This document shows, piece after piece, positions 9,051-16,545 of a DNA stretch of 64,000 bases (its first letter is position 1; each line of letters begins with the position of its first letter). Source of the DNA: JBBQXH01 sp963710975 (GTDB taxonomy: Bacteria > Actinomycetota > Thermoleophilia > Gaiellales > Gaiellaceae); the NCBI GenBank assembly GCA_963710975.1, contig CAVQCG010000005.1, positions 806,001-870,000 of the forward strand, in the 5' to 3' direction. The notes under the pieces were generated by a model. It did not search any database. It was not told where the DNA came from and saw only the letters and a program-made list of their open reading frames with translations. The position numbers were made by a program, and so were the translations under genes.

Positions 9051-9375
9051 GCGCCGCGCAGCGGACGGCGAAGCCGGCCGCGAAGTCCAGGGCCGAAGGC
9101 CCGTATCCCCCGCAAAGCAAGCCGCCGAGGCGGCGCGCAGCGGCCGGCCGAAGGCGCCAGGCCGCGAAGTCCAGGGCCGAAGGCCCGTATCCCCCGCAAA
9201 GCAAGCCGCCGCAGGCGGCGCGCAGCGGACGGCGAAGCCGGCCGCGAAGTCCAGGGCCGAAGGCCCGTATCCCCCGCGAAGCCCAAGTGGAGGCGTTGGA
9301 TACGCCGGCTTCGCCGGCTGGACTTCGCGGCCTGGGGCCTCCGGCCCGGCCGCTGCGCGGCGCCTACGGCGCCTT
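9037..9375. repeat. Modular hairpin repeat array: three minus-oriented copies and one plus-oriented copy
   Basis: Three copies about 80-84 bp apart (GCCGCGAAGTCCAG begins at 9077, 9161 and 9241) face one copy in the opposite direction (9298-9370). Read in the latter direction the module is GGATACG, hairpin 1, CTGGACTTCGCGGCCTGG, hairpin 2, CGGCCGCTGCGCGG, hairpin 3, CCTTGC. The linkers are conserved while the stems vary but remain paired, for example CCGGCTTCGCCGG versus GGCCTTCGGCC in hairpin 1. The array lies between two convergent genes and provides both their stop codons. No open reading frame of its own is credible. Confidence 0.85.
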
Positions 9376-10333
9376 GCTGGCAAGACAGACTGCGTACCGC
9401 TCGTCTGCGTCGGGCCACCACGCGGCAAGAGTCAATCCCGCCGCTGCAAGCTCGGCCTGGATGCCTTCCCGCCGGAACTTCGTCGAGATCTCCGTCCCGA
9501 GGGTCTCGCCCACGGGAAACTCGACGACCAGGTCGATTGCCGGGATCGTCACGACCTGGTCGACGAGCGAGCGCACGTTCATCTCGAGTCGTTCCTCGGC
9601 CGGATTCCAGACGCTCTCGACGGCGAACCTCGCGACGTCGAAATCGGCTCCGAGCTCACGGTTCACGATCGGTAGGAGATTCGAGATCAACCCTCGGGCG
9701 AGCTCGTCAGGGTGTGCGTATGCCGCGAGGATCTCGTCCACAGGCTTGACGAGATCGAGACCCAGAAGCAGTGCGTCGCCCTCGGCGAAACCACTCGCGA
9801 TCCGGGTAAGCAGCCGCGCCCGTTCATCCGGCTCGAGCCCGCCGATCGTGCTCCCGAGACAGAGGACGAGTGTCCGGCCGAGCGTCTCCACCTGCGAGAG
9901 CTGGAGCTCGAAGTCGCCAACGACTCCGATCACCTCGACGACGGGGTACCGGGCGGCGAGGCGCGGTAGCGACGCTCGGAGCGCCGCCTCGCTGACATCG
10001 ACTGCAACGAGTCGGCGCAGTCCGGCCGGAGCCAGTGTGTCGAGGACGACTCCCGTCCGCGGCGACGACCCCGAACCGAGCTCGATCGCCGTCTCCGGGC
10101 GGACAAGCGCGGCGACCTCGCGCCGCCCGCTCCTCGAGGATCGCCTGCTCGCGGCGCGGCAGCTCGTACTCTGGCGACTCGACGATCCGGTCGAAGAGCT
10201 CGGACGCACGCGCGTCCCAGGTCCACCGTGTGCGGACGCGCTTCGGCCGTCTGGCCAGACCGGCGGCCACATCCCGGGCGAGCATGTCCCGGAGCTCGTC
10301 GCCTCCGATCAAAATGTCAATTCGTGGCGTCAA
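9364..10333 (-). CDS. egtD: L-histidine N-alpha-methyltransferase EgtD, interrupted by a single-base insertion
   Basis: SAM-dependent trimethylation of histidine to hercynine, the first step of ergothioneine synthesis. The N-terminal part (RIDILIGGDELRDMLARDV, then RTRWTWDARASELFDRIVES) and the SAM-binding part (AALVRPETAIELGSGSS, then LVAVDVSEAAL) lie in different frames. They join if one base is removed near 10119-10126, giving ILEERAAEVAALV. The likely start is TTG 10333, overlapping the hutU stop by TTGA; ATG 10285 is an alternative. No egtB, egtC or egtE is in the window. The C-terminus ends in the modular repeat (ASKAP). Identity is clear; integrity is not. Confidence 0.82.
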
Positions 10334-11976
10334 ACGGCTGGAAGCTCGAGGCCGGCGCGACGAGCAGCCGCCGCAGCCTCGGGGTAGCCGGCGTCGACGT
10401 AGCGCGCGACGCCCAGCGCCGGATCCGACCAGAACACCCGCCTCAGCTTCCTCTCTGCACGCTCGCTCCCGTCGGCCACGACGACGAGTCCCGCGTGGAT
10501 GCTCTTGCCGATACCAACCCCACCGCCGTTTCCGATCGCGACCCAGCTCGCACCCTGCGCTGCGGCCAGGAGGGCCGACAGGACCGGCCAGTCCGCGATC
10601 GCGTCGCTGCCATCGGCCATTCCCTCCGTTTCTCTGGTCGGTGACGCAACCGACGCAGGGTCCATGTGGTCGCGCCCGAGGGCGAGCGGGCCGACAGATC
10701 CCTCCCGCACGAGCTGGTTCAGGCGGAGCGCGACCTTGTCCCGCTCGCCGAGCCCGAGCCAGCAAACCCGGGCCGGCAGCCCCTGCGGGGGAACGCGCTC
10801 GCGGGCGAGCTCGATCCACGATCGAAGCGATTCGGTTCCGACGATCTCCATGACGGCGTCCTCGCTCCGGCGTAAGTCCTCAGGATCGCCGGTCAGCGCG
10901 ATCCAGCGGAACGGCCCGATCCCTTCGGCCAGGATCGGACGTGCGTACGCCTGCACGAATCCGGGAATCTCGCGTGCCTCCTCGAGACCGGCAGCGGCCG
11001 CCTGGCCCCGGAGCCCGTTGCCGTACTCGAACACCACTGCACCCCGACGCCGGTACTCGAGCATCGCCTCGACGTGGGTGACGAGCGAACCGAATACCGC
11101 CTGGCGGAACTGTGCGTCCCCCGGGTCGGCAGCCGTTGCCTGACCCGCTGTGTAGCCAATGGGTACGTAGCCTCGCAACGGGTCGTGTGCCGCCGTCTGG
11201 TCGGTGACGACGTCGAACTCGACTGCGTCCCCGGCGAGCCTCGGTACAGCCTCAGCAGCGTTCGCGACGAGTCCGACCACCGCTACGCCTTCCGGATCCT
11301 GTATCGCCCTGACTGCCTCCTCGAAGTCATCGGTCACGACATCGACCCACCCGTCGCGGAGCCGACGTTCGGCCCTGCCCGGGTCGACCTCGATGATCAG
11401 GGCTCTGCCGCCGTTCTGTGCAACGGCGAAGCCTTGCGCGCCGCCCATCCCGCCCAGCCCGGCCGTGAGCACGCGCCGTCCGGCGAGGCATCCGCCGAAA
11501 TGCGCGCGGCCTACTGCCCGGAACGTCTCGTAGGTGAAGCCAAGGATCCCCTGTGTTCCGATGTAGAACCAGCCCGCCGCGGTCATCTGCCCGAACATGG
11601 TCAGTCCCGCACGCTCGAGCCGGTGAAACTCCGCCTCGTCCGACCACGCCGGCACGAGCATCGCCGTCGAGATGAGAACCCGCGGCGCATCCTCGTGGCT
11701 CGGCAGCACGGCGACCGCCCGCCCTGACTGGACGAGCAGGGTCTCGTCGTCCGCAAGCGACTCGAGAGCTGCGACGATGCCCGCGAGATCGGCGGGACTC
11801 CTCGCTGCCTTCCCTTCTCCGCCGTAGACGACGAGCCTCGCGGCGTCTTCGGCAACGCTCGGGTCGAGGGTGTTGAGCAGACAGCGCAGCGCCCCCTCTT
11901 GCTCCCACCCGCGGCAGCGGCGCACGAGGCCCCGGGGAGCGCCGGTCGGCTCGACTGCCGGACGGGTCGGGGACAT
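10330..11976 (-). CDS. hutU: Urocanate hydratase
   Basis: Converts urocanate to imidazolonepropionate in histidine degradation, using tightly bound NAD+. The 548-residue protein is the usual length. It shows QTAAGWFYIGTQGI-like and LGGMGGAQGFAVA segments for NAD binding, the conserved cysteine region LPARVCWLGLGER near residue 425, and GGGVGIGKSIHAGLVVVADG near residue 500. The start is ATG 11976, 24 bp from the divergent hpnB start; upstream in-frame codons overlap hpnB and look non-coding. No hutH, hutI or hutG is nearby. It overlaps egtD instead, an unusual pairing of a histidine-degrading and a histidine-methylating enzyme. Confidence 0.92.
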   Translation of the reverse strand: MSPTRPAVEPTGAPRGLVRRCRGWEQEGALRCLLNTLDPSVAEDAARLVVYGGEGKAARSPADLAGIVAALESLADDETLLVQSGRAVAVLPSHEDAPRVLISTAMLVPAWSDEAEFHRLERAGLTMFGQMTAAGWFYIGTQGILGFTYETFRAVGRAHFGGCLAGRRVLTAGLGGMGGAQGFAVAQNGGRALIIEVDPGRAERRLRDGWVDVVTDDFEEAVRAIQDPEGVAVVGLVANAAEAVPRLAGDAVEFDVVTDQTAAHDPLRGYVPIGYTAGQATAADPGDAQFRQAVFGSLVTHVEAMLEYRRRGAVVFEYGNGLRGQAAAAGLEEAREIPGFVQAYARPILAEGIGPFRWIALTGDPEDLRRSEDAVMEIVGTESLRSWIELARERVPPQGLPARVCWLGLGERDKVALRLNQLVREGSVGPLALGRDHMDPASVASPTRETEGMADGSDAIADWPVLSALLAAAQGASWVAIGNGGGVGIGKSIHAGLVVVADGSERAERKLRRVFWSDPALGVARYVDAGYPEAAAAARRAGLELPAV

Positions 11977-12000
11977 CGCCCGACTGTACCGTGCCGACGC

Positions 12001-13173
12001 GTGGGCTCCGTGCTCGTTCCTTGGTTCCTCGTCGTCGCCGGCGGCGTGTCCCTCGTTGCATGGGCCCGCGTGCTGCTCGACCCTGCTCGCCCCTGGGATC
12101 TCGAGCCGGTCGGCGAAGACGACACCGCGCCGCCTCCAGACCGATGGCCCTCCGTCTGCGCCGTCGTCCCGGCGCGGAACGAGGCCGCCTTCATCCCGCA
12201 CACGCTTCCCGCGCTTCTCGCACAGGACTATCCCGGGCCGTTTCGGACCGTTCTCGTCGACGACCGCTCGACCGACGGCACCGCCACAGTCGCAGGAGCG
12301 CTCGCAGACGGGCGGCTGACCGTCGTCGCGGGAAAGCCGCTGCCGGCCGGCTGGACGGGCAAGGTCTGGGCGCTCGACCAGGGTCTGGCGGTGGCGGGAG
12401 CGCCGGACTACCTTCTCCTGACGGACGCTGACATCCGGCACACGCCCGGATCGCTGCGAGCGCTCGTCGCGGACGCGGAGTCGAATCGGCTCGAGCTGAC
12501 GAGCCGGATGGCACTCCTCCATTGCCAGTCTGTGGCCGAGCGCCTCGTCATCCCGCCGTTCCTCTTCTTCTTCAACCTCCTGTACCCGATGCGGCGCGTC
12601 AACGATCCCAGCAGTACGGTCGCCGCAGCGGCCGGCGGCTGCATCCTCCTCCGTCGATTGGCGCTCGAACAGGCGGATGGCTTCGAGTCGATCCGGGGGA
12701 ACATCATCGACGACGTGAGCCTCGCTCGGCTGATCAAGAGTGCCGGGGGCAGGATCAGGCTCGCCGTCAGTCGCCGGGACGTCGCCAGCCTCCGCAGCCA
12801 CTCGTTCGGTTCCGCCTGGAAAATGGTGTCCCGGACGGCCTTCGACGAGCTGCGCTACTCATGGCTGCGCCTGGCCGCAGCCCTGGCAGGTCTCGTCCTG
12901 CTTTTCGCCGTGCCGCCCAGCCTCGTCGTCCTCGCGGCGATCGGCGGTGGCGCCGGCACCGGCTGGCGCGTCGCGATCGGCGTGCTCGGCGGCGGCGCAT
13001 GGGCGATCTCTGCCGCCGTCTACGGCCGGACAGTACGATTCTTCGGCCTCAACCCCCTGTGGGCGCTGGCGCTCCCCGTCGGGGGCCTCGTCTACGGGGG
13101 CATGACGCTCGACTCCGCCGCTCGCCACCTCGGTAGGGTCCTTCGTCATGGAGACACCGATGACCGTTGGTGA
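12001..13173 (+). CDS. hpnB: Hopanoid-associated glycosyltransferase HpnB-like
   Basis: A 390-residue membrane-associated GT-A glycosyltransferase. The N-terminal helix (LVPWFLVVAGGVSLVAWARV) precedes a GT2 domain with VCAVVPARNEAAFI, VLVDDRSTDGT, LLLTDADIRHTP and the acceptor-side segment IIDDVSLARLIK. Two or three C-terminal membrane helices follow. This arrangement matches HpnB proteins linked to hopanoid side-chain modification, though no other hopanoid gene lies in the window. GTG 12001 is chosen because the hydrophobic domain begins there; GTG 12010 is an alternative, and the ATG upstream at 11899 would overlap hutU. Confidence 0.78.
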   Translation: MGSVLVPWFLVVAGGVSLVAWARVLLDPARPWDLEPVGEDDTAPPPDRWPSVCAVVPARNEAAFIPHTLPALLAQDYPGPFRTVLVDDRSTDGTATVAGALADGRLTVVAGKPLPAGWTGKVWALDQGLAVAGAPDYLLLTDADIRHTPGSLRALVADAESNRLELTSRMALLHCQSVAERLVIPPFLFFFNLLYPMRRVNDPSSTVAAAAGGCILLRRLALEQADGFESIRGNIIDDVSLARLIKSAGGRIRLAVSRRDVASLRSHSFGSAWKMVSRTAFDELRYSWLRLAAALAGLVLLFAVPPSLVVLAAIGGGAGTGWRVAIGVLGGGAWAISAAVYGRTVRFFGLNPLWALALPVGGLVYGGMTLDSAARHLGRVLRHGDTDDRW

Positions 13174-13903
13174 GCCCTTCAGCGGTCGGGTCGCGCTGGT
13201 CACCGGCGGCAGCGGAGGCATCGGTCGGGTGCTCTGCGAGCGGCTGGCAAGCGCCGGCGCCGCTGTTGCGGTCGGGTACTCGGCGAATGCCCGGGCAGCC
13301 GAGGCGACCGCAGCCGGAATCACCGAGCTGGGCGGGCGCGCGGTCACCGTCCAGGGCGATCTCGCGCTCCCCGAGACGCCCGGCCTGCTCGTCGAAGCAG
13401 TCGGCGAGGCGCTCGGGCCGATCGACATCCTCGCCGCGAACGCCGGCACGGCGCCACGACAGACGCTGGACGAGATCGAGCTCGACGACTGGAATCGTGT
13501 CGTCGACGTGAACCTGCGAGCATCGTTCCTGCTTGCCCAGCACGTCCTTCCAGGGATGCGTGACCGAGGCTTCGGACGGATTCTGTTCGTGTCGTCGCTC
13601 GCCGCCTTCACCGGCGGCATCATCGGGCCTCACTACGCGGCTGCGAAGTCCGGGCTCCACGGGCTTACGCACTTCCTCGCCGCGAGGTTCGCTGCCGACG
13701 GGGTCACCGTCAACACCATCGCACCCGCACTCGTCGAGGACACCGGCATGCTGCCCGGCTCACCCGACGAACTGCGATCGATCGTCCCCGTCGGCCGGCT
13801 CGGGCGCTCCGCCGAGGTCGCAGACCTGGCGATCGCAATGCTTACGAACGCCTACCTCACGAGCAAGGTCATCGGGCTCGACGGCGGCATCCATCCGCGA
13901 TAG
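13148..13903 (+). CDS. SDR-family oxidoreductase (FabG-like)
   Basis: A 251-residue classical short-chain dehydrogenase. The cofactor motif TGGSGGIGR is at residue 20, NAG at about residue 98, the catalytic Ser in VSSLAAF near 145 and the YAAAK motif near residue 160. It ends with GLDGGIHPR as in 3-oxoacyl-ACP reductases, but general SDR similarity does not fix the substrate. ATG 13148 overlaps the end of hpnB by 26 bp; ATG 13160 is an alternative that reduces the overlap to 14 bp. Confidence 0.85.
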   Translation: METPMTVGEPFSGRVALVTGGSGGIGRVLCERLASAGAAVAVGYSANARAAEATAAGITELGGRAVTVQGDLALPETPGLLVEAVGEALGPIDILAANAGTAPRQTLDEIELDDWNRVVDVNLRASFLLAQHVLPGMRDRGFGRILFVSSLAAFTGGIIGPHYAAAKSGLHGLTHFLAARFAADGVTVNTIAPALVEDTGMLPGSPDELRSIVPVGRLGRSAEVADLAIAMLTNAYLTSKVIGLDGGIHPR

Positions 13904-13914
13904 CCCTCTGGTTG

Positions 13915-13936
13915 GGGGCCGGGCGTCCCCGGCCCC
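13915..13936. terminator. Probable bidirectional terminator between SDR and DUF1996 genes
   Basis: A 9-bp perfect GC stem, GGGGCCGGG at 13915-13923 paired with CCCGGCCCC at 13928-13936, encloses a 4-nt loop. It lies in the 49-bp gap between two convergent genes. There is no U-tract, as is common in very GC-rich genomes. Confidence 0.6.
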
Positions 13937-13952
13937 TCACCAGGCCCGGCGG

Positions 13953-14810
13953 TCAGACTCCGCGACCGCAGTGGCGACGGGCGTTGAGGCAGCCGTTCAC
14001 GAGGCGTGTGAGCGTCGCCTGGTCCCATGCGTTGAAGAAGTCGGCGTGACCGGAGTACTGGCCCATCGACGAGAGCTCGACGTCCGAACCGCCCGCGATC
14101 GGGTAGCGCATGATGAAGGAGATCGCGGGTACGGCGACCGGATGGGACGCGGGACAGACGCCGTTCTCCGAGTACGCCATGTGGCTCTTGTGGTCAGCCG
14201 AGTCGAGCGTACGTCCGTTCCAGCAGTCCGGGAACGTGACGTGAAGCCGAAGGCTCGAACCTCGACCCTCAGGGCAGGTCGGAACGGTGCTCGACCGCGG
14301 TACTCCGGCCTGGACGCCGCAGTTCCAGAACGTCACCCGCATCGACTGAGGCATCATCGCGCGGGCATCGCCCGCAATCATCTTCAGACCGGCGGGAAAC
14401 GGGAAGATGCGGCCGCGCGTGCGAGCGCGGTAGTAGATCGTGGCGCCTGTCGGCGTGACCGCTTGGCCGTCCTGCACGAGCGTCGGCATCCAGTACGCGG
14501 CCGTGTCACCGGGTCGCTGACAGGTCGTTCCGGCCGCCCTCAGGGAAGCGAGCGTCGAGAACGCGTCGGTCGAGGTGTTCGAGACGAACGTGTGCGGATG
14601 CGACTTGTTCGGCTGCCCGGGATAGACGATCGGGTCGTCCGAGTTCATGTGGCTGAAACGACATGAGCTGATGAAGTTCACAGCCTCGCGCTCGACTCTG
14701 GGGCCGGCCGCCTTTGCACTCGTACCCTTGAACGGCCCCGCAGCGAGCAGGGTTCCGGCGAGTGCGGCCGGGATGGCACATATGACGAGCATCACTACGA
14801 GGCGCCTCAT
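13953..14810 (-). CDS. Secreted DUF1996-domain protein
   Basis: A 285-residue protein with a signal peptide or anchor (MRRLVVMLVICAIPAALAG) and a DUF1996 body. Family marks include FISSCRFSHMNSDDPIVYPGQ near residue 45, HPHTFVSN, YWMPTLVQDG, FWNCGVQ and the calcium- or carbohydrate-binding-like CPEGRG...LHVTFPDCWNG, with SHMAYSENGVCPASHPV. DUF1996 is found in fungi and actinomycetes; its biochemical activity is not established. Paired cysteines agree with an extracytoplasmic location. ATG 14810 is preceded by a GGAGGT ribosome-binding site. Confidence 0.82.
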   Translation of the reverse strand: MRRLVVMLVICAIPAALAGTLLAAGPFKGTSAKAAGPRVEREAVNFISSCRFSHMNSDDPIVYPGQPNKSHPHTFVSNTSTDAFSTLASLRAAGTTCQRPGDTAAYWMPTLVQDGQAVTPTGATIYYRARTRGRIFPFPAGLKMIAGDARAMMPQSMRVTFWNCGVQAGVPRSSTVPTCPEGRGSSLRLHVTFPDCWNGRTLDSADHKSHMAYSENGVCPASHPVAVPAISFIMRYPIAGGSDVELSSMGQYSGHADFFNAWDQATLTRLVNGCLNARRHCGRGV

Positions 14811-14940
14811 CCGAGACCTCCGTCCTTTCACGTGGGGTTGTCCGGAATGAGAACAGCCACGCATTGGGGCAACCTGAGGTTTCGGTGTGCGTTTCTTGAG
14901 GATTCCGTGAAGATCGTGAGGAGTCTGTAACGGTGGCCCG
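14811..14940. other. Intergenic spacer between the CDF transporter and DUF1996 genes
   Basis: 130 bp between the CDF transporter and the DUF1996 gene. Beyond the GGAGGT site for DUF1996 I see no RNA gene, repeat or clear sigma-70 promoter. Confidence 0.4.
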
Positions 14941-16299
14941 TCACGGCTCGGTGTGCACGATGACGTCTGCGATCTCGGGACCCGATTCCCGGATGAGGGC
15001 CTCGACGGCGCTCGCTCGGGCATGGGCCTCGGACAGCGGCGTGTCAGGCGCGACTCCGAGGGTGAGAAACACCACCGGCCCCTCGTCGGTGTCGAGGAGC
15101 CGCATCTCTCTCGGCTCCGCGCCCGTGAGATCCCTGACGGCCGCTCGCACCATCGCGGCCTGAGGGAACGACTGGTGCGTGCTGTCGGCGATCCGCATCG
15201 ACTCGGTGAGGGGTTCGAGGTGCGTCTGCACCGCATCCACCTCGGGAAGCGAGCGGGAGATCGCGGCCTCGACCTGAGAGGCGATCTCGTGCGCCTCGTC
15301 GAGCGAGAGGTCACCGGGAAGCTTGAGATGAAGGGTCACCTCGGTGCGATCGTCGATACGCATCACGGTGACGTTGTGGATCTGGCGCACGCGCGGGACG
15401 AGCAGCGCGGCAGCAACCGCTCGCTCTTGAAGTGCCTCGTCGGTGCCCTCGCCGGGCTCGACGTGAACGACGACATCGCTTTCCGGCAACGCCTCTTCGA
15501 CGGCGGCCTCGACCGCGTCGGCGATTGCGTGACCCTGCCCCACCGCATCACCCGGTTGGACGCTGATGACGACATCGGCGAAGTATCGGCCCGCTGCCTC
15601 CCTGAGCCGTAAGCGCCGCAGGTCGACGGGCGGTTGAAGCCTTTCGATCGCGTCCCGGGCGGCCGCCTCCGCGTTTGCGGGAGCCCGATCCATGAGCACG
15701 TCGACGTTCTGACGCATCAGCCGGCCAGCGGCAACCAGAACGAGGGCGGCCACGAAGAGCGCCGCCCACGAGTCGGCCTGCGCATACCCGGCCCTGACCA
15801 TGAGCAGACCGACGAGCACGGCTATCGATCCACCCAGGTCGCCGGCGAAGTGGAAGCCGTTCGCGAGGAGGGCAGGGCTCGAATACCGGCGCGCGCTGCG
15901 AAGCGAGATCGCAGCCCGGCTCAGATCGATCGCGATCACAACCCCGATGACGGCGAACACCCACCACGCCGTGTCGATCTCGGGGTGCGCGTCGCCTGTG
16001 ATTCGGCTGAGCGCACGCCAGATGATGAGAAAGCTCGCGCCGACGAGGATCGCAGCCTCGGCGAGCGCGCTCAGGTGCTCCGCCTTCCCGTGGCCGTAGG
16101 GATGGCTCGGATCAGCCGGCCGGCCGGCAACCCCGACGGCAAAGAGCGTCAGCAACGCAGCCACGAGATCGGTACCCGAGTGGATCGCCTCGGAAACGAG
16201 CCCGAGGCTGTTCGATGCGAGCCCTGCCGCCAGCTTGACGACGATCAGCACGCAGGCAGCGACGACGGAGACGAGCGCGATGCGCCGCTGCGGGCTCAT
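14941..16299 (-). CDS. Cation diffusion facilitator transporter with three C-terminal ferredoxin-like domains
   Basis: Predicted divalent-metal/proton antiporter of the CDF family. The N-terminal six-helix domain (residues 1-200) contains SEAIHSGTDLVAA in helix 2 and HFAGDLGGS in helix 5, the two halves of the transport metal site. HPYGHGKAEHLSALAEA lies between them. The 452-residue length is above the usual 300 because the cytoplasmic tail carries three similar segments (about 205-275, 290-360 and 380-452), each ending in an H-x-E-P signature (VVVHVEP, VQTHLEP, VIVHTEP). Metal specificity cannot be read from the sequence. Start ATG 16299. Confidence 0.88.
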   Translation of the reverse strand: MSPQRRIALVSVVAACVLIVVKLAAGLASNSLGLVSEAIHSGTDLVAALLTLFAVGVAGRPADPSHPYGHGKAEHLSALAEAAILVGASFLIIWRALSRITGDAHPEIDTAWWVFAVIGVVIAIDLSRAAISLRSARRYSSPALLANGFHFAGDLGGSIAVLVGLLMVRAGYAQADSWAALFVAALVLVAAGRLMRQNVDVLMDRAPANAEAAARDAIERLQPPVDLRRLRLREAAGRYFADVVISVQPGDAVGQGHAIADAVEAAVEEALPESDVVVHVEPGEGTDEALQERAVAAALLVPRVRQIHNVTVMRIDDRTEVTLHLKLPGDLSLDEAHEIASQVEAAISRSLPEVDAVQTHLEPLTESMRIADSTHQSFPQAAMVRAAVRDLTGAEPREMRLLDTDEGPVVFLTLGVAPDTPLSEAHARASAVEALIRESGPEIADVIVHTEP

Positions 16300-16311
16300 C
16301 TTGGAACTGTA

Positions 16312-16545
16312 GGGGGCGCCTTCGGCGCTTCGCGTGCCTTCCGAGTGGATACGCCGGCTTCGCCGGCTGGACTTCGCACCCTGGCGGCCTGCGGCCGCGG
16401 GTCGCGGGTGCGCGGCGCTTCGCGCCTTGCGCGCGCATTTGGCCGGTGCCGGGCCGCCGGGGTTGGATACGCCGGCTTACGCCGGCTGGACTTCGCGGCC
16501 TGGCGCCTTCGGCGCGGCCGCTGCGCGGCGCTTCGCGCCTTGCTT
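16312..16545. repeat. Two plus-oriented copies of the modular hairpin repeat downstream of the principal sigma factor
   Basis: Copies begin with GGATACG at 16347 and 16465. The second matches the copy at 9298-9370 in every linker (GGATACG, CTGGACTTCGCGGCCTGG, CGGCCGCTGCGCGG, CCTTGCT) while its hairpins differ: CCGGCTTACGCCGG, CGCCTTCGGCG and CGCTTCGCG. The first has CTGGACTTCGCACCCTGG and a variant third linker. The block separates the sigma-factor 3' end from the CDF transporter start on the same strand, so it may end the sigma-factor transcript. It occupies the whole 240-bp gap. Confidence 0.85.

Noticed and set aside
9077..9283. CRISPR array
   Set aside because: Three copies 80-84 bp apart with near-identical intervening sequence and internal hairpins; no unique spacers and no cas genes.
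10334..10819. N-terminal extension of the EgtD frame
   Set aside because: It is antisense-like, Arg-rich shadow of hutU; EgtD similarity begins at about 10333.
11977..12801. N-terminal extension of HutU to over 800 residues
   Set aside because: It overlaps the well-supported hpnB gene on the opposite strand and has shadow composition; ATG 11976 gives the normal 548 residues.
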